From: Tetrahymena thermophila SB210
Taxonomy: Eukaryota > Ciliophora > Oligohymenophorea > Hymenostomatida > Tetrahymenidae
Direction of reading: 5' to 3'
Length of the DNA: 64,000 nt
Assembly (NCBI RefSeq): GCF_000189635.1
Contig: NW_002476484.1
Location: 496,001 to 560,000 of the forward strand
Part shown: positions 24,501-35,947 of the stretch, in pieces
Layout of the letters: each line of letters begins with the position of its first letter
Position numbering within the stretch: position 1 is the first letter of the stretch
Position numbers and translations under genes: made by a program
The notes under the pieces: model-generated
Databases searched by the model: none
The model's input: only the letters and a program-made list of their open reading frames with translations
Told to the model about the DNA's origin: nothing

Positions 24501-25958
24501 TCAAAAAGCACTATTTGCGAAACAAACTAATTAATCGTTAGGATTAATTACGTAATATACTGACTAATTATCATTTTATTGTAAAGATTGCTCAAAATAA
24601 ATAAATATTTCGCGAGATTTGTGATTAGCATAAGAGTATTTTTTACAATCAGCCTATTTCAAGCTGAACAAATACAAATTAAAATCATTTGCTTTTGAAA
24701 GTTAATCTATTAAAGTATTAAGATCATGGTTTTAATTGGTATGATTTTTTATTTTCAGAATCTTTTTGGCAGAAAATAAAAGATAATCACATAGTAAAGA
24801 AGACAGGAACTCAAATTAAAAGATATTATCTAAAAATTCAGTAGTTTAGTTACTATGGTCGGAATTGATTATTATTATTTACAAGAAAAGTAGGAATATT
24901 TATCTTAGAATATAATTTTCTTATTCAAAACCTTTGATTTTTGGATTGATATGAGCTAAAGTTTTGTAGATATATTATTTAGCTGACTTTTAATCTTGTT
25001 TGCAAAGATTATGATGCAAAATTGAGTATATGATAGTTTTCAAAGTTTTTCTTTCTTAGAAATTAATTCTTATAGTTTCAGACATTATTATTTAGTTTTA
25101 ATTTTTCTAGATTTTGCATCTATCCACTCCAAATCTATAAATGCTATTTAATGTTTCTTCTATAAATTTTGCATCATAGATGTAATCCTCTTTACAAAAC
25201 AAGTAGAGGTATTTATTATTATTTGTCTTATTTTTAGTTTCCTTGTTTTTCAAATATTATTGTATGTAATTTTATAGCTAATTACTCTACTTAATATTTG
25301 TAATAAATACATTATTAACAAATTATCTAAATTCATCAGCTTAATTAGCTGAAAAGTTTTTATTAATGACTTCATATCTCTAAGTAAAGCTTTCTCTAGC
25401 TGTTATATCAGATTTAACATCATCATTTTATGTGTTTGGATGAGGATTTTATTAAAATAATTTTTTTTGATTTTCAATGTGGATTGTTAAAGAAGGATTT
25501 GAATCAACTACTTGATTTTTAATATTTTTCTTCTATTTCTTACTACCAGGAGTTTTGTTATTTAATGGAGTGTTGTTGATTTCTTTTAATAGTTCACAAT
25601 TCTTATTCACAAAATCTTTGTACATCTTATCTAAGATTTATTATTTCAAAGAAGGTATATTTAAATGATTATCTACTTGTTATTAAACTTCTTAAATGGT
25701 TTGTATGAGTTTATTTTTTGTTGCGAGGTTAACAAATGTAGGAATTGGAATGGATATTTAATTGATTTCAACATAGAAGTACTCACCATTCCAATCTTCT
25801 TTTTTTTAATCATTTTAAATTTGATTTTGAGTTTTGTAGGAAACATTATTTAATCTCTCATTGCACTAGTTGCTTTCAAATTATTCATTGTTAACGCTAG
25901 GGAAAAAGTTGTTCCAATTTCCTTGATTTTTTATTTATTTAGTTCTTAGGGTTTACAT
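24501..25958 (-). CDS. Array gene E, unknown family (long form)
   Basis: 485 residues, ATG at 25958, TGA at 24501-24503, the longest member. It has the clearest form of the N-terminal block (DWNGEYFYVEINQISIPIP) and a middle with a basic GSKKQKKN segment followed by a VDSNPSLTIHIENQ-type stretch. The C-terminal half carries FGVDRCKIQKN, YSILHHNLCK and HKSREIFIYFEQ, and it ends CFANSAF. Being complete in every block, it is the best reference sequence for the family. It is closest overall to gene B. Confidence 0.85.
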
Positions 25959-26110
25959 TTTTCTAAGATTTTTTACTTTAGTTTATTTGTTTTTTAACTT
26001 TAATTTTTTTAATTAATTAATAATGATAAATAAATAAGGATGGATCATCTAATAATTTAAAGATACAAATTTTTTATTAAAAAAAAAGTATTTTATAATT
26101 ATTCTTATTT

Positions 26111-26155
26111 GTCTACTCATATATTAACATCTATTACAAAAGAATTGATATAGAC
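26111..26155. promoter_or_regulatory. Inverted-repeat element upstream of array gene E
   Basis: GTCTA (26111-26115) and TAGAC (26151-26155) arms are kept 153 bp before the ATG, although the loop differs from the other copies. Confidence 0.4.
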
Positions 26156-26487
26156 TAAATCAAATAGATAATTAATTAATATTTATTTCTAAAATAAATT
26201 AATCCTTTTTTAATATTTAAAAATAAAGTATTTTATTTTACTAAGTCAAATAACAAATAATTTGTTGAAAATAAAACCAATTAATTTTTTCTATTATAAA
26301 TTAAAAAATTGAACATATTACATCTTTAAATACATAAAAAACTAATGAATTTAGATTAAGAAAGTTTTTTTAATTAAATTGAAATAAAACACCAAATGAA
26401 ATAATATTTTATTCTTCTTGTCTTACTAATTGTGACTAACTTAATTTGAAAAGCTTTTTATAGCACTTTGCAGTTTTAAAAAATAGT

Positions 26488-26628
26488 CATCGCTATTTAT
26501 TAGCGATGATTTAATTAATATTTAGAAATATACATAATTTAATTAAAGATTATGTATATTTTTAAAATTTATTTTCTGATATATTTTGATGCATTAAATG
26601 AAAAATAGTATATTTGTCATCAAAATAT
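26488..26628. repeat. Three successive perfect hairpins
   Basis: CATCGCTA/TAGCGATG (26488-26495 with 26501-26508), AAATATACATAAT with its complement (26526-26538 with 26549-26561), and ATATTTTGATG/CATCAAAATAT (26581-26591 with 26618-26628). All arms are perfect. The cluster sits in the spacer between E and F and has no homologue between the other units. Confidence 0.7.
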
Positions 26629-27240
26629 TTATAAATTTTGCTGAAAAATTAAAAAATTTTGATCTCTATTTCTAAAAATTTTTATTTTTTAATATTAATT
26701 TATTTATTCTATTATTTTATAAATAATACTATTTAATAAATATATTTATTTATTCTTTTTATTAATTAACTTTTAATATTTTTGTCACAAATATTTTTAT
26801 TGGTAAGTGTTATGATAAAAGTTATTTATATTTTCTAATTTTAATAAATTTATTTTCATATTCTTAATTTTATTTGCTATAATTATATCTTCAATAATCT
26901 TTTATAATAATTATTAATTTGTTAATTTTTAATATTCTAATTCTTAAACTAGTTAATTTTTTAAATATTTAAGCTCTTTAATACTTATTCATAAACAATT
27001 TATTCTTATTCTTTTAAATTTTTTAAGATGTTATTCTTTATAATAGTTATTTTGCTTTATCCTTATCATATAAAGAAGATGAACGTTAAGAATCTTTCCA
27101 TTTTATAACTATCTTATTAATTTATAAAATCTTTTTATCTTTTCTATTATTAATCTTATAATTATTTAATTTTTACATCTTTTAATGCTTTACGCTAGAT
27201 ATTTTACGAGTTTTTATTATTTTATTTATGATTTAATAAA
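26629..27240. other. AT-rich spacer before unit F
   Basis: Mostly A/T runs. The segment near 27047-27095 matches 21547-21595. No gene was seen. Confidence 0.6.
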
Positions 27241-27472
27241 TATTTTTTTAAAAATAAATATAAATAAAAAAATAAAAGTTTAGTTGAGAAGAGTTAACTT
27301 ATTAATTAGTAAAGACTACTATTTATATACACTAAATATAATATAAAATAATACGAAAGAAATAAACTTGAATATAAAAAATGATTAATAAATAATATAC
27401 TTTCTTATTAATCATTTTAATTTATGGGTCAATTCATTGTGGTGGTTGTGGCTTTTTTGGTTGATTGAAACC

Positions 27473-28759
27473 TCAAAAAGAACTCTCTGCAAAACAAACA
27501 AATGAATCACTAGGATTAACGACATAATAAACTTGCTAGTTTTCATCTTATTGTAAACATTGCTCAAAATAGATAAATATTTCTCGGGATTTATGTTTTG
27601 CATGCAAGTATTTTTTAGAATCAACCTCTTTCTGGCTGATCAAATACAAATTAAAATCATTTGCTTTTGAAAGTTAATCTAGTAAAGTATTAATATCCTG
27701 GTTTTAATTTGTATGATTTTTTATTTTCAGAATCTGTTGGGCTGAAAATAAAAGATGATCACTTAGTAAAGAAGACAGGAACTCAGATTTAAAGACACTC
27801 TCTAAAAATTGATCAGTTTAGTTACTATTATTAGAATTGATTATTATTGTTTGCAAGAAAAGGAGGTATATTTATCTTAGAATATAATTGCGTTATTCAA
27901 AATCTTTAGTATTTGGATTGATATGAGATAACACTTTGTATATATATTCTTTCGCCCACTTTTTATCTTATTTGCAAAGATTATGATGCAAAATTGAGTA
28001 TGTGATAGTTTTCAAAGTTTTTCTTTCTTAGAAATTAATGCTTATAGTTTCAGACATTATTTTTTAGTTATCATTTTTCTAGATATTGCATCTATCCACT
28101 CCAAATTTATGAATGCTATTTAATGTTTCTTCTATAAATTTTTAATCATTCATGAAGTCCTCATTACTATGCAAGTAATTTTTATTATTATTTGGTTTTT
28201 TTTTAGATTCCTTGTTTTTCATATATTATTGTATGTCATTTTCTATCAAATTTCTGTTCTTAATATTTCTATTAAATATATGATGAACAAATTTTCTAAA
28301 GTCATCCGCTTTTTATGTGTTTGCATTAAGATTTTATTAAAATAATTTGTTTTGATTTTCAAACTGGATTTTTAAAGAAGGATTTGAATCAACAGAATTG
28401 ATTTTTTTAAATAGTTGACAATTCTTATTCATAAAATCTTTGTGCATATAGTCTAAGATTTATTATCTAAAAGAAGGTGATTTTAGATGATAATCTACTT
28501 GTTATTAAACTTCTTAAATGGTTTGTTTGAGTTTATTTTGTGTTGCGAGGCTAACAAATGAAGGAATTGGAATGGATATTTAATTGACCTCAACATAAAA
28601 CCATTCGCCATTCCAATCTTAACCTTCTGAAACTTCTTAAATTTTATTTTGAGTTTAGTTACTAAAATTATTTAATCTTTCATTGAACCAGTTGTCTTTG
28701 CCTTCTAATAAATTTTTCTGGAAATAGTTATTCCAACTTTAGGTATTTTAGGGTTACAT
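27473..28759 (-). CDS. Array gene F, unknown family
   Basis: 428 residues, ATG at 28759, TGA at 27473-27475. It begins MQPQNTQSW and ends FAESSF like gene D, but keeps more of the middle (a VDSNPSLKIQFENQ-type stretch). It is the member next to the intact OsmC gene. Its upstream inverted-repeat element (near 28909) has lost the TAGAC arm. The W-N-G-E block reads DWNGEWFYVEVNQISIPIP. Confidence 0.83.
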
Positions 28760-29289
28760 TTTTCTAAGTTTTTAATTTAATTAATTTGCTTTTTGATTGT
28801 AAATTTTTTTAAATTAATTAATTAATAATAAATAAGGATGGATCATATTCTAAAAATTGAAAGATAAAAATTTTTGAAGAAAAGTATTTTATAATTTCTT
28901 CTTATTTGTCTACGTCTACAACAAAAAAGGTTGATATGGAATAAATGAAAAATATATCATTTATCTATATTTATTTTTATCATGAATTAAGTAAAGTGTC
29001 TTCTTAATATTTAAAAATAAAGTATTTTATTCTTGAAAAATTAAACCTATTAATTTTTTCTATTATAAATTAAAAAATTAAAAATATTACTCCTTTAAAT
29101 ACATAAAAAACAAACTGATCAATTTAAATTAAGAAAAAATCGTAAAATTAAAATCTGAATAAATAATAGAGTTATAATTTTTTATTTTACTTAAATAATA
29201 AAATTAAAAAAATTTATCTATTTTAAGAACTTATTAAAATTTTATTTAGCTCCAACATTTTTAAGAAACCCTATTCATTTTAACTTGAA

Positions 29290-29945
29290 GAGCTTCCATA
29301 TATTTGACATTTTATTTTAAACTTATTCCTTTTAACACTAGTTGTTCCTTTATTAATTAAAATATTTTTTAATTATATAACAACAAATTTATTTATGATA
29401 AAATATGCTTTTTCTAATTTAATATAAAGGCTAGATTAATAAATGCTCAGAATAATTAGCTTTTTTAAAAATTTGATTGTAAATATTTGTAATATAAGTG
29501 GTTTACATTGAGAGAGAGATAAAATATTTTTAATAAATTTCAACAAATTTTTTTTTTAATTTTTTTTTAATATTAGTAAATATTTTAAATAAATCATTTA
29601 GAATTTTTGCAATAACTTATTATTAAGCTTAAATTAATTTTTCATTTGATTTTTATGTAATTTATTTCAAAATTATTTTGGAATTAGTTCCTACAAATTC
29701 CTAATTTCTCAGTTAAAAATTTTTCATTCTTACTTTATAATTTAATCAAAATAAAAAAATTTAAATTATAAAATTAGTTTAATAAAATTTAATTTTAGAA
29801 ATTATAACAAGCATATCTCATATAAATAGTAATACAAATTCTACATCGAGCATATAATTTTTATTTGTAAAATTATTCAAATAAGCAATAGAAATCTTCT
29901 GATTAAGCAAATTACAATTTAATTAGATCTATATTTTATTATTTT
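29290..29945. other. AT-rich 5' flank of array gene F and 3' flank of OsmC
   Basis: The first about 180 bp is homologous to the far flanks of units A and D. The remainder is low-complexity, with no gene. Confidence 0.6.
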
Positions 29946-30464
29946 TCATTATTTTTTTATCCATTCAACATCTAATTTACAGCCAGAATCTATTATCATT
30001 CTTGCAATAGGACATCTTTTTTTTAATATTTCATTTAATTAATTTAGCTATTCTTATGTTGCATCAGTTTCAGCATAGATGGTTCCCCAAATCCTAGTAA
30101 AATTTGATGTTATCGGAGCTTCTGCAGTCATTGGAAGATGATGATAACCTCTATCATCTCTTTATCCATGTATTTAGTATGATGCAGTAGAAATCTTAAA
30201 TCCTAAATTTTTAGATATAACTTATGAAGTTACACTTTCACATGCCACAAGTGAGGATAAGAATAATTCTAGTGGTGAGATTCCATTACCTTAACCACCT
30301 GATTGTTTTGAAAGATCAGAAACCAAAACATGGTTATTTTCAGTTGTTATTTTTGCAGAATAACTCACTGATTCTGCTGTAACAGAATAAGATCTGATTC
30401 TAGGAACATTCGAGGAAAATGAATGTTAAGGCTTTCTAAATAAAATTTTTGCTAATCTTTACAT
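29946..30464 (-). CDS. OsmC/Ohr-family peroxiredoxin-like protein, probably mitochondrial
   Basis: 172 residues, ATG at 30464, TGA at 29946-29948. OsmC-family proteins reduce organic hydroperoxides with a pair of cysteines. Here Cys75 lies in SPLELFLSSLVACESVT, the family's first catalytic block, and Cys151 in RCPIARMI, the second. The remainder follows the family's small alpha/beta fold. Residues 1-28 are rich in Arg, Lys, Ser and hydrophobics with no acidic residue, as in a mitochondrial targeting presequence. Bacterial members lack it, so import into the mitochondrion is inferred. There is no intron. Its 5' end and promoter are partly duplicated at 23907-24060, which ties the gene to the history of the array next door. 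Confidence 0.93.
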
Positions 30465-33400
30465 TTTACAATTAGATTGTTATTATTATCATTAAATATT
30501 ATTTATAAATATTTCTTAATACTTTAAGCTTTTGAAGCAAAATATTTAATTGAATCTTGCTTACTAAAAAAAATTTTTAAATCACGCAATTCTTTTATAG
30601 AAGCTTTTAATTTATTTGTAACAAGAAAATTCAAAAAAGAAGGACCAAGTTTCAAAAAAGTTAAGAGAGATAAGAAAAGTTTCATACAATAAATAATTCA
30701 ATCAAACTTGTAATAATATTATTACTTTTTTTTTACAAATGTATTTATTATTTCATTTTAATGTGTTAATATTTCTTTCCTATTTGAACCTGTTTAATGT
30801 ATTAAATGGTAGTAATTATAAATTTAAAATGCTGATAAACAATACAAATTTAATAGTAGTATTTATTATTTATATCTTTTCAGAAACAATCAATAATCTA
30901 AACTTGTGGTATAAGAAATAAATAATTATAGATAATTATTTAGTTGATTATTTAATTATTTTTCATTTAGAAAAAATCAGTTTCTGAAGAGGATTAATTA
31001 ATTAAAAAAATATTTGAAAATGAATAATTATTTATTTAATTAAATTTCTTATTACAATTATTTAATATATAATTTATCAAATTTTATCAGCACTTACTAC
31101 AAATCTCAAATTACAAATTACGTATTAATTCTGTGTCAAATAAATTTAAAAAGTTTTTTTTCTATGAAAATTTAAGCGAACAAGATCAAAAATATTATAT
31201 TTCACTATAGAATATTCCAAAATTTATAAATAACAAAATAAAATTTTACAATATTTTAATGATAAAGTCAATTTTTAATTACTAATTTATCTTCATTTCA
31301 AGTATAAAACTTAGTATGTAGGAAGGCAATAAGTAGACTATTTAAACTAGTTCTTATTATTTATTTATGAACAATTTCTTTTTGTTATAAAGATAATATT
31401 TTTTAACAATTAACTTTTAAAGAAGAAGTTAACATACAAAATGGTGATACTAATAAAGATTTAAAAAATTAGATAATTTTGTAAGATTATTTAAAATATT
31501 TATAAAAACTTTATCATTTATTCTAATTCATCTACATTTAAAAGTGTTAGCTTTCTAGAACTGCAATTAATTTCCGTAAAAGCTATAATTTTTTAGATAA
31601 CACCTAGAAAATTGAAAAAGTAAATAATTATTGATGATTATTTTCAACCTAAATTTAAAGAATACTACATTCAAATTGATAACTAATAATATTATTAATA
31701 AAATGAATAAGAATATTTAAACTTTTATAAATTTATTATCATTTAATAAACAAATTCAAATGAATAAAAATAAATTAAGAAAACATTTATTTTTATATTA
31801 AAATCATAAAGTTTGTAATTGCTATGAATTTGGTTTAATATTAAAGTAAGTGCATATTAATTAACAAAAATAATATTAACATTTTAATAAAGTTAACAGT
31901 AACTTTCTATAATCTTAGATCGTTACAGATTAATACTTTTTTTATTTAAATGGCAATTTTTGAAAACTTAAATTAAGATTTATGTAGCATATTTCAAAAA
32001 TGAGGTGAAGTTTGGGGTGAATATTTTTAAAAAAAATAATTGCTGAATTTGATATAGATATTTTGAAAACTTTTTTGAACCAATAGTCTCTCTTATTACT
32101 TTAATTTTAAAATCTAAGATTATAAATTAAAAAATTTTATTTAAAAGATTATTAAAAACAGGACAAGGTAGTTTATTGAGAAAAAAAATATTATACAATT
32201 AATTTGTAAGAAATTTACAATAATTTCCAAAATAAATAAATGTATGAATTTTTATTAAGCCAATACATATTTATAATTAACTCTATACTTTTACTTAATT
32301 AAAAATTAAATGTTCTATATCTTTGAAAAGTAAATCACTAAAATAGGATAAAATTCTCATTATAAATACGATTACTTTTAATTTAATTCTATTTTGAAAA
32401 TTCATAGAATAACTAAAATCATAATTTACTATTATAAATGAGATATTAATATTTTTGGATGGTATAATGAAAAATAGGTAAAATAAATTCTATATTTCAT
32501 ATATCAATTAATCAACATATAAGTAAGTACCTTTAAAAGGATATTATTTGCATGTATTTATTTTAACAAAGAAGGTTTAGGAAACATAAGTTGTACTAAA
32601 AAATTCCCTTCTAATAAATTGATAGAATTTAAATGCTTGTCTAATTATTTTATTTAAATTAAATCTATTTGCAATAGAAAATATGTTAAAATTTAAAAAA
32701 TATTGATAGTAATTAAAATAAATAATTGAATTATAAACATCAAAGAATAAAAATAGAAAACATATAGAATAAAATAAACTTTCATTTATATCAAAGAGAA
32801 AAATTATAATGAATTTTATTTTTTAGTTATTTATTTATTTATTTTTTGTATTTCATTTTCATTTAGAAGAGGGATAATGAATTGCATTTTATTTCAAAGT
32901 GTTTTATATTGTGTATTATTATCAAATTTTTAGTTTAAAATAAATCCATATTTTAAATAAATTTTATTTTGCATTTAAACAATAATGTTTATAATGTAAT
33001 CTAATATTAATTAAAGACTCCATCCATCGAATATTGATATATTTTATTATCAAAACTTTTTCAAATTTTTAATTCTAAAAAAGACCAATTCTATTGATTT
33101 TAATTACATACATTTTGTTATATGATTAATATTCTAGCTTATTTTCATAGTTTTTTCACAAGAATGTTTAATACCCTTATGATATTCAATAGCATTTGTA
33201 TTTGTTACTGATTTTATGATTATTTAAATAATATAGAACTATATTTTAAACATTTACTAAATTGAAAAATCAAAAATTTATGTATTGGTCCAAATAAAAA
33301 AGTGAAATTGACTTAAAAAGGCCTGAAATGTTTTGTATTTAGAATTAATATAGACAAATCTTGAAAAGAAGCGAGAAAACATTACATTCAATAAATTACA

Positions 33401-33769
33401 ATTAAATAAAATAGGCATTACACAATTTAATAAAAATAGAAGTAATTGTCTAATAGATATTCAGTGTGTAGTTTTTTAGCTTAATTTTCAAGTATCAAGT
33501 TAAGTATTGATATAAACTTAATATATATAAAAATGCAGCTAAAAAGTTAAGCGCAACTTGTTACATGATTACATTAAAATTAATAATATTTGTTTATTTA
33601 TTATTGAAAATATAAATTGATAACAAAGATTGTATTACCACTTTCTTTTTATTACTCTTTGCTTATTTTTTTAATCATAAATAAATATAAAACAAATAAA
33701 TTACTTTTGACTAGTAACTAGAAATAATAGCAACAAAAATCTTTCTAAATAATAAATTGTTAATATTAA
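30465..33769. other. 3.3 kb gene-poor AT-rich region
   Basis: The first about 130 bp is the OsmC 5' flank that is also found at 23930-24060. Beyond that I see no credible frame, RNA gene or repeat family. Short open frames here consist of low-complexity Ile/Leu/Asn/Phe codons. Confidence 0.6.
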
Positions 33770-34564
33770 ATGAGCGAATAAATATTTTTGATAGATAACG
33801 AATTTTTCAATAAGGGAGAGAAGGATGAGAATACTCTCTACATTACTCTCATGCTAAATAGACCTTAGTAGATTGGTTTATTTGAAAAAATTATAACATT
33901 TACTGATTTCTTGGTTTGTGCTGATGGAGGAGCTAATAGACTCTATGATTTAGAATCTATCAAAGATTAATATTTACCAAGAGCTATTGTTGGAGATCTT
34001 GATAGTATTAAACCTCACGTTAAGAAGTATTATGAAGAGAAAGGCGTTGAAATTAGTTAAAACAATAGCTTGGATGATACAGATTTGGAAAAATCAATTA
34101 ATTTCCTTTTTGCTAAGAAGTTTTTTAATGAATTACTTTAAAAGAGCAATTTAAGATTGTTAATAATTGGAGCTTTTGGAGGAAGACTCGATTAAACTAT
34201 TAGCAACTTGTCTAACTTAGTAAAAATTAATAAGCTCTTTAAAGAAAAAAATCCATTTTCCTAATCTATAATCTAAATGATGGATTAATATTCACTAGCT
34301 ACTTGTTTGTTACCTGGTGAATATTATTACAAAAGAGCTTTAAAATTAGAGCAAACTAAGGGATTGGGAGTTCTACCACTTGGTAATTTTAACAAGGGCA
34401 AAATTGAATCAAAAGGCTTAAGATGGAACCTTGATGGACTTGAATTTGAATTTGGATCTTTTATTAGCACTTCAAATGAATTTGATGAAAGTTATGAAGG
34501 AATACCATATTTTAAGACAGACTCCACAATCTTTATAATGACATGCATAAACGAAAATGTCTGA
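33770..34564 (+). CDS. TPK1: Thiamin pyrophosphokinase
   Basis: 264 residues, one exon, ATG at 33770, TGA at 34562-34564. The enzyme transfers pyrophosphate from ATP to thiamin, giving the cofactor thiamin diphosphate. Eukaryotic TPK blocks are present in order: VCADGGANRLYD (about 49-60), IVGDLDSI (about 72-79), the acidic DDTDLEK (about 102-108) and LIIGAFGGRLDQTISNL (about 131-147). C-terminally, KGLRWNLDG corresponds to the substrate-binding strand region. Length is close to animal and yeast enzymes. No targeting signal is seen, so it is probably cytosolic. No neighbour is functionally related. Confidence 0.95.
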
Positions 34565-35947
34565 AAACTAAATGATCAGAAAGAATAATAGAATAAATAA
34601 ATATATTAATTAAATAAGATTTGATTGTCTGTCATTTTGATGATGTTAATAATAATAATAAACAAAAAAGCTTATAAAAAATAATAAATATATATTAATT
34701 ATTTGTTCATGATTTTATATTTTATTTACAGTTTAAAAAGTTTAGATTGATATTATCCATTTGTGATTAATCATTTCTATCTAAAAAATAACAAAATTAT
34801 AAATTAAAATAGTTAAAGTAACATATTAAGTAAATCAATTAATTATAAATTAATAATAAAATAATTTCGTTTAATAATTATGAATTTGAATTAAATAAAC
34901 AATATCATTTTTTATTTTTAGAATACTTAATAAATAGGTTTTTTTATTTATTGAAAATAAAATAAAATCAATAATAAATTCATGTCCAATTTCATATTAT
35001 TTTCAAAGTATTTTTAAATATTAGCAAAATAGGCTTTTTAATAATAAATTTTAATTAGAAATTTATTAATAAAAATATACCTAAAAACTGAATCAATAAA
35101 CTAAATTAAAAATAATTTTATTTATTAATAAATTATTTAATCAAATGTTTATGTTTTTTTTAAATTTTAGATTGTTTTAATATATTTAAAAACCACATTA
35201 AAATTTTAAATATATTCTTTTATTATCCTTAAGTAATTTTAAAATACAAAAAAGTAGCTATATAATAATAAATTAAAATTTTGAATAACAAAATAAAATT
35301 CTAATTCAATTAAAATAAACAAAAAGTATTTTGTAAATTTAAATAAGTCACAGTTCAAATACAACTTAGGTATTTTATTAGTTAGAAGTTTGCTAATTAT
35401 TAAAACAGCTGATTTTAATCCAGATGATTTCATTAAAATTAAAATTTGCTAATTAGTTTATGATTTTCTTTATTTTTAGCACAAAACTCATTTTTCAAAA
35501 AAAAAATTGTTTAAGAAATATAAAAATTTTTTAGAAGTATTTTAAAGAATTTTTGAGATTTCATAATAAATTATCATTTATTTTTTTAGCTTTTGTCATT
35601 TGTTAAATGAATTGAATTATAATACTTTTCAATATTATAATGTTAATAATAATAATAATTAAATTAACCATTAAATTATATCAATAAAATAATGGTTGAT
35701 AAAATATTTATTTTGTTTTTTTGTAGGCTTAAATTTTTTGCGATCGTATGTGAATTTCACTCATTAAATGCGAATATCTTCTTTATCTAAAATAAATATT
35801 TTGAATGGGATTTAATAATGCAAATTAATATTAAAGTAATTATTTAATTGATCAATATCCACAAATTCGGTAAAAAAATAAATTGATAGTAATAAATTCA
35901 AAAAGAAAACTTTAAGCTTTTCATTAGATAAGTAATATTAACAAAAA
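34565..35947. other. AT-rich intergenic region
   Basis: 1.4 kb between two plus-strand genes. It presumably holds the TPK 3' end and the promoter of the MORN gene. I see nothing recognisable. Confidence 0.6.

Noticed and set aside
30739..30921. Short plus-strand frame
   Set aside because: Composition is that of AT-rich spacer. No conserved motif or start context was found.
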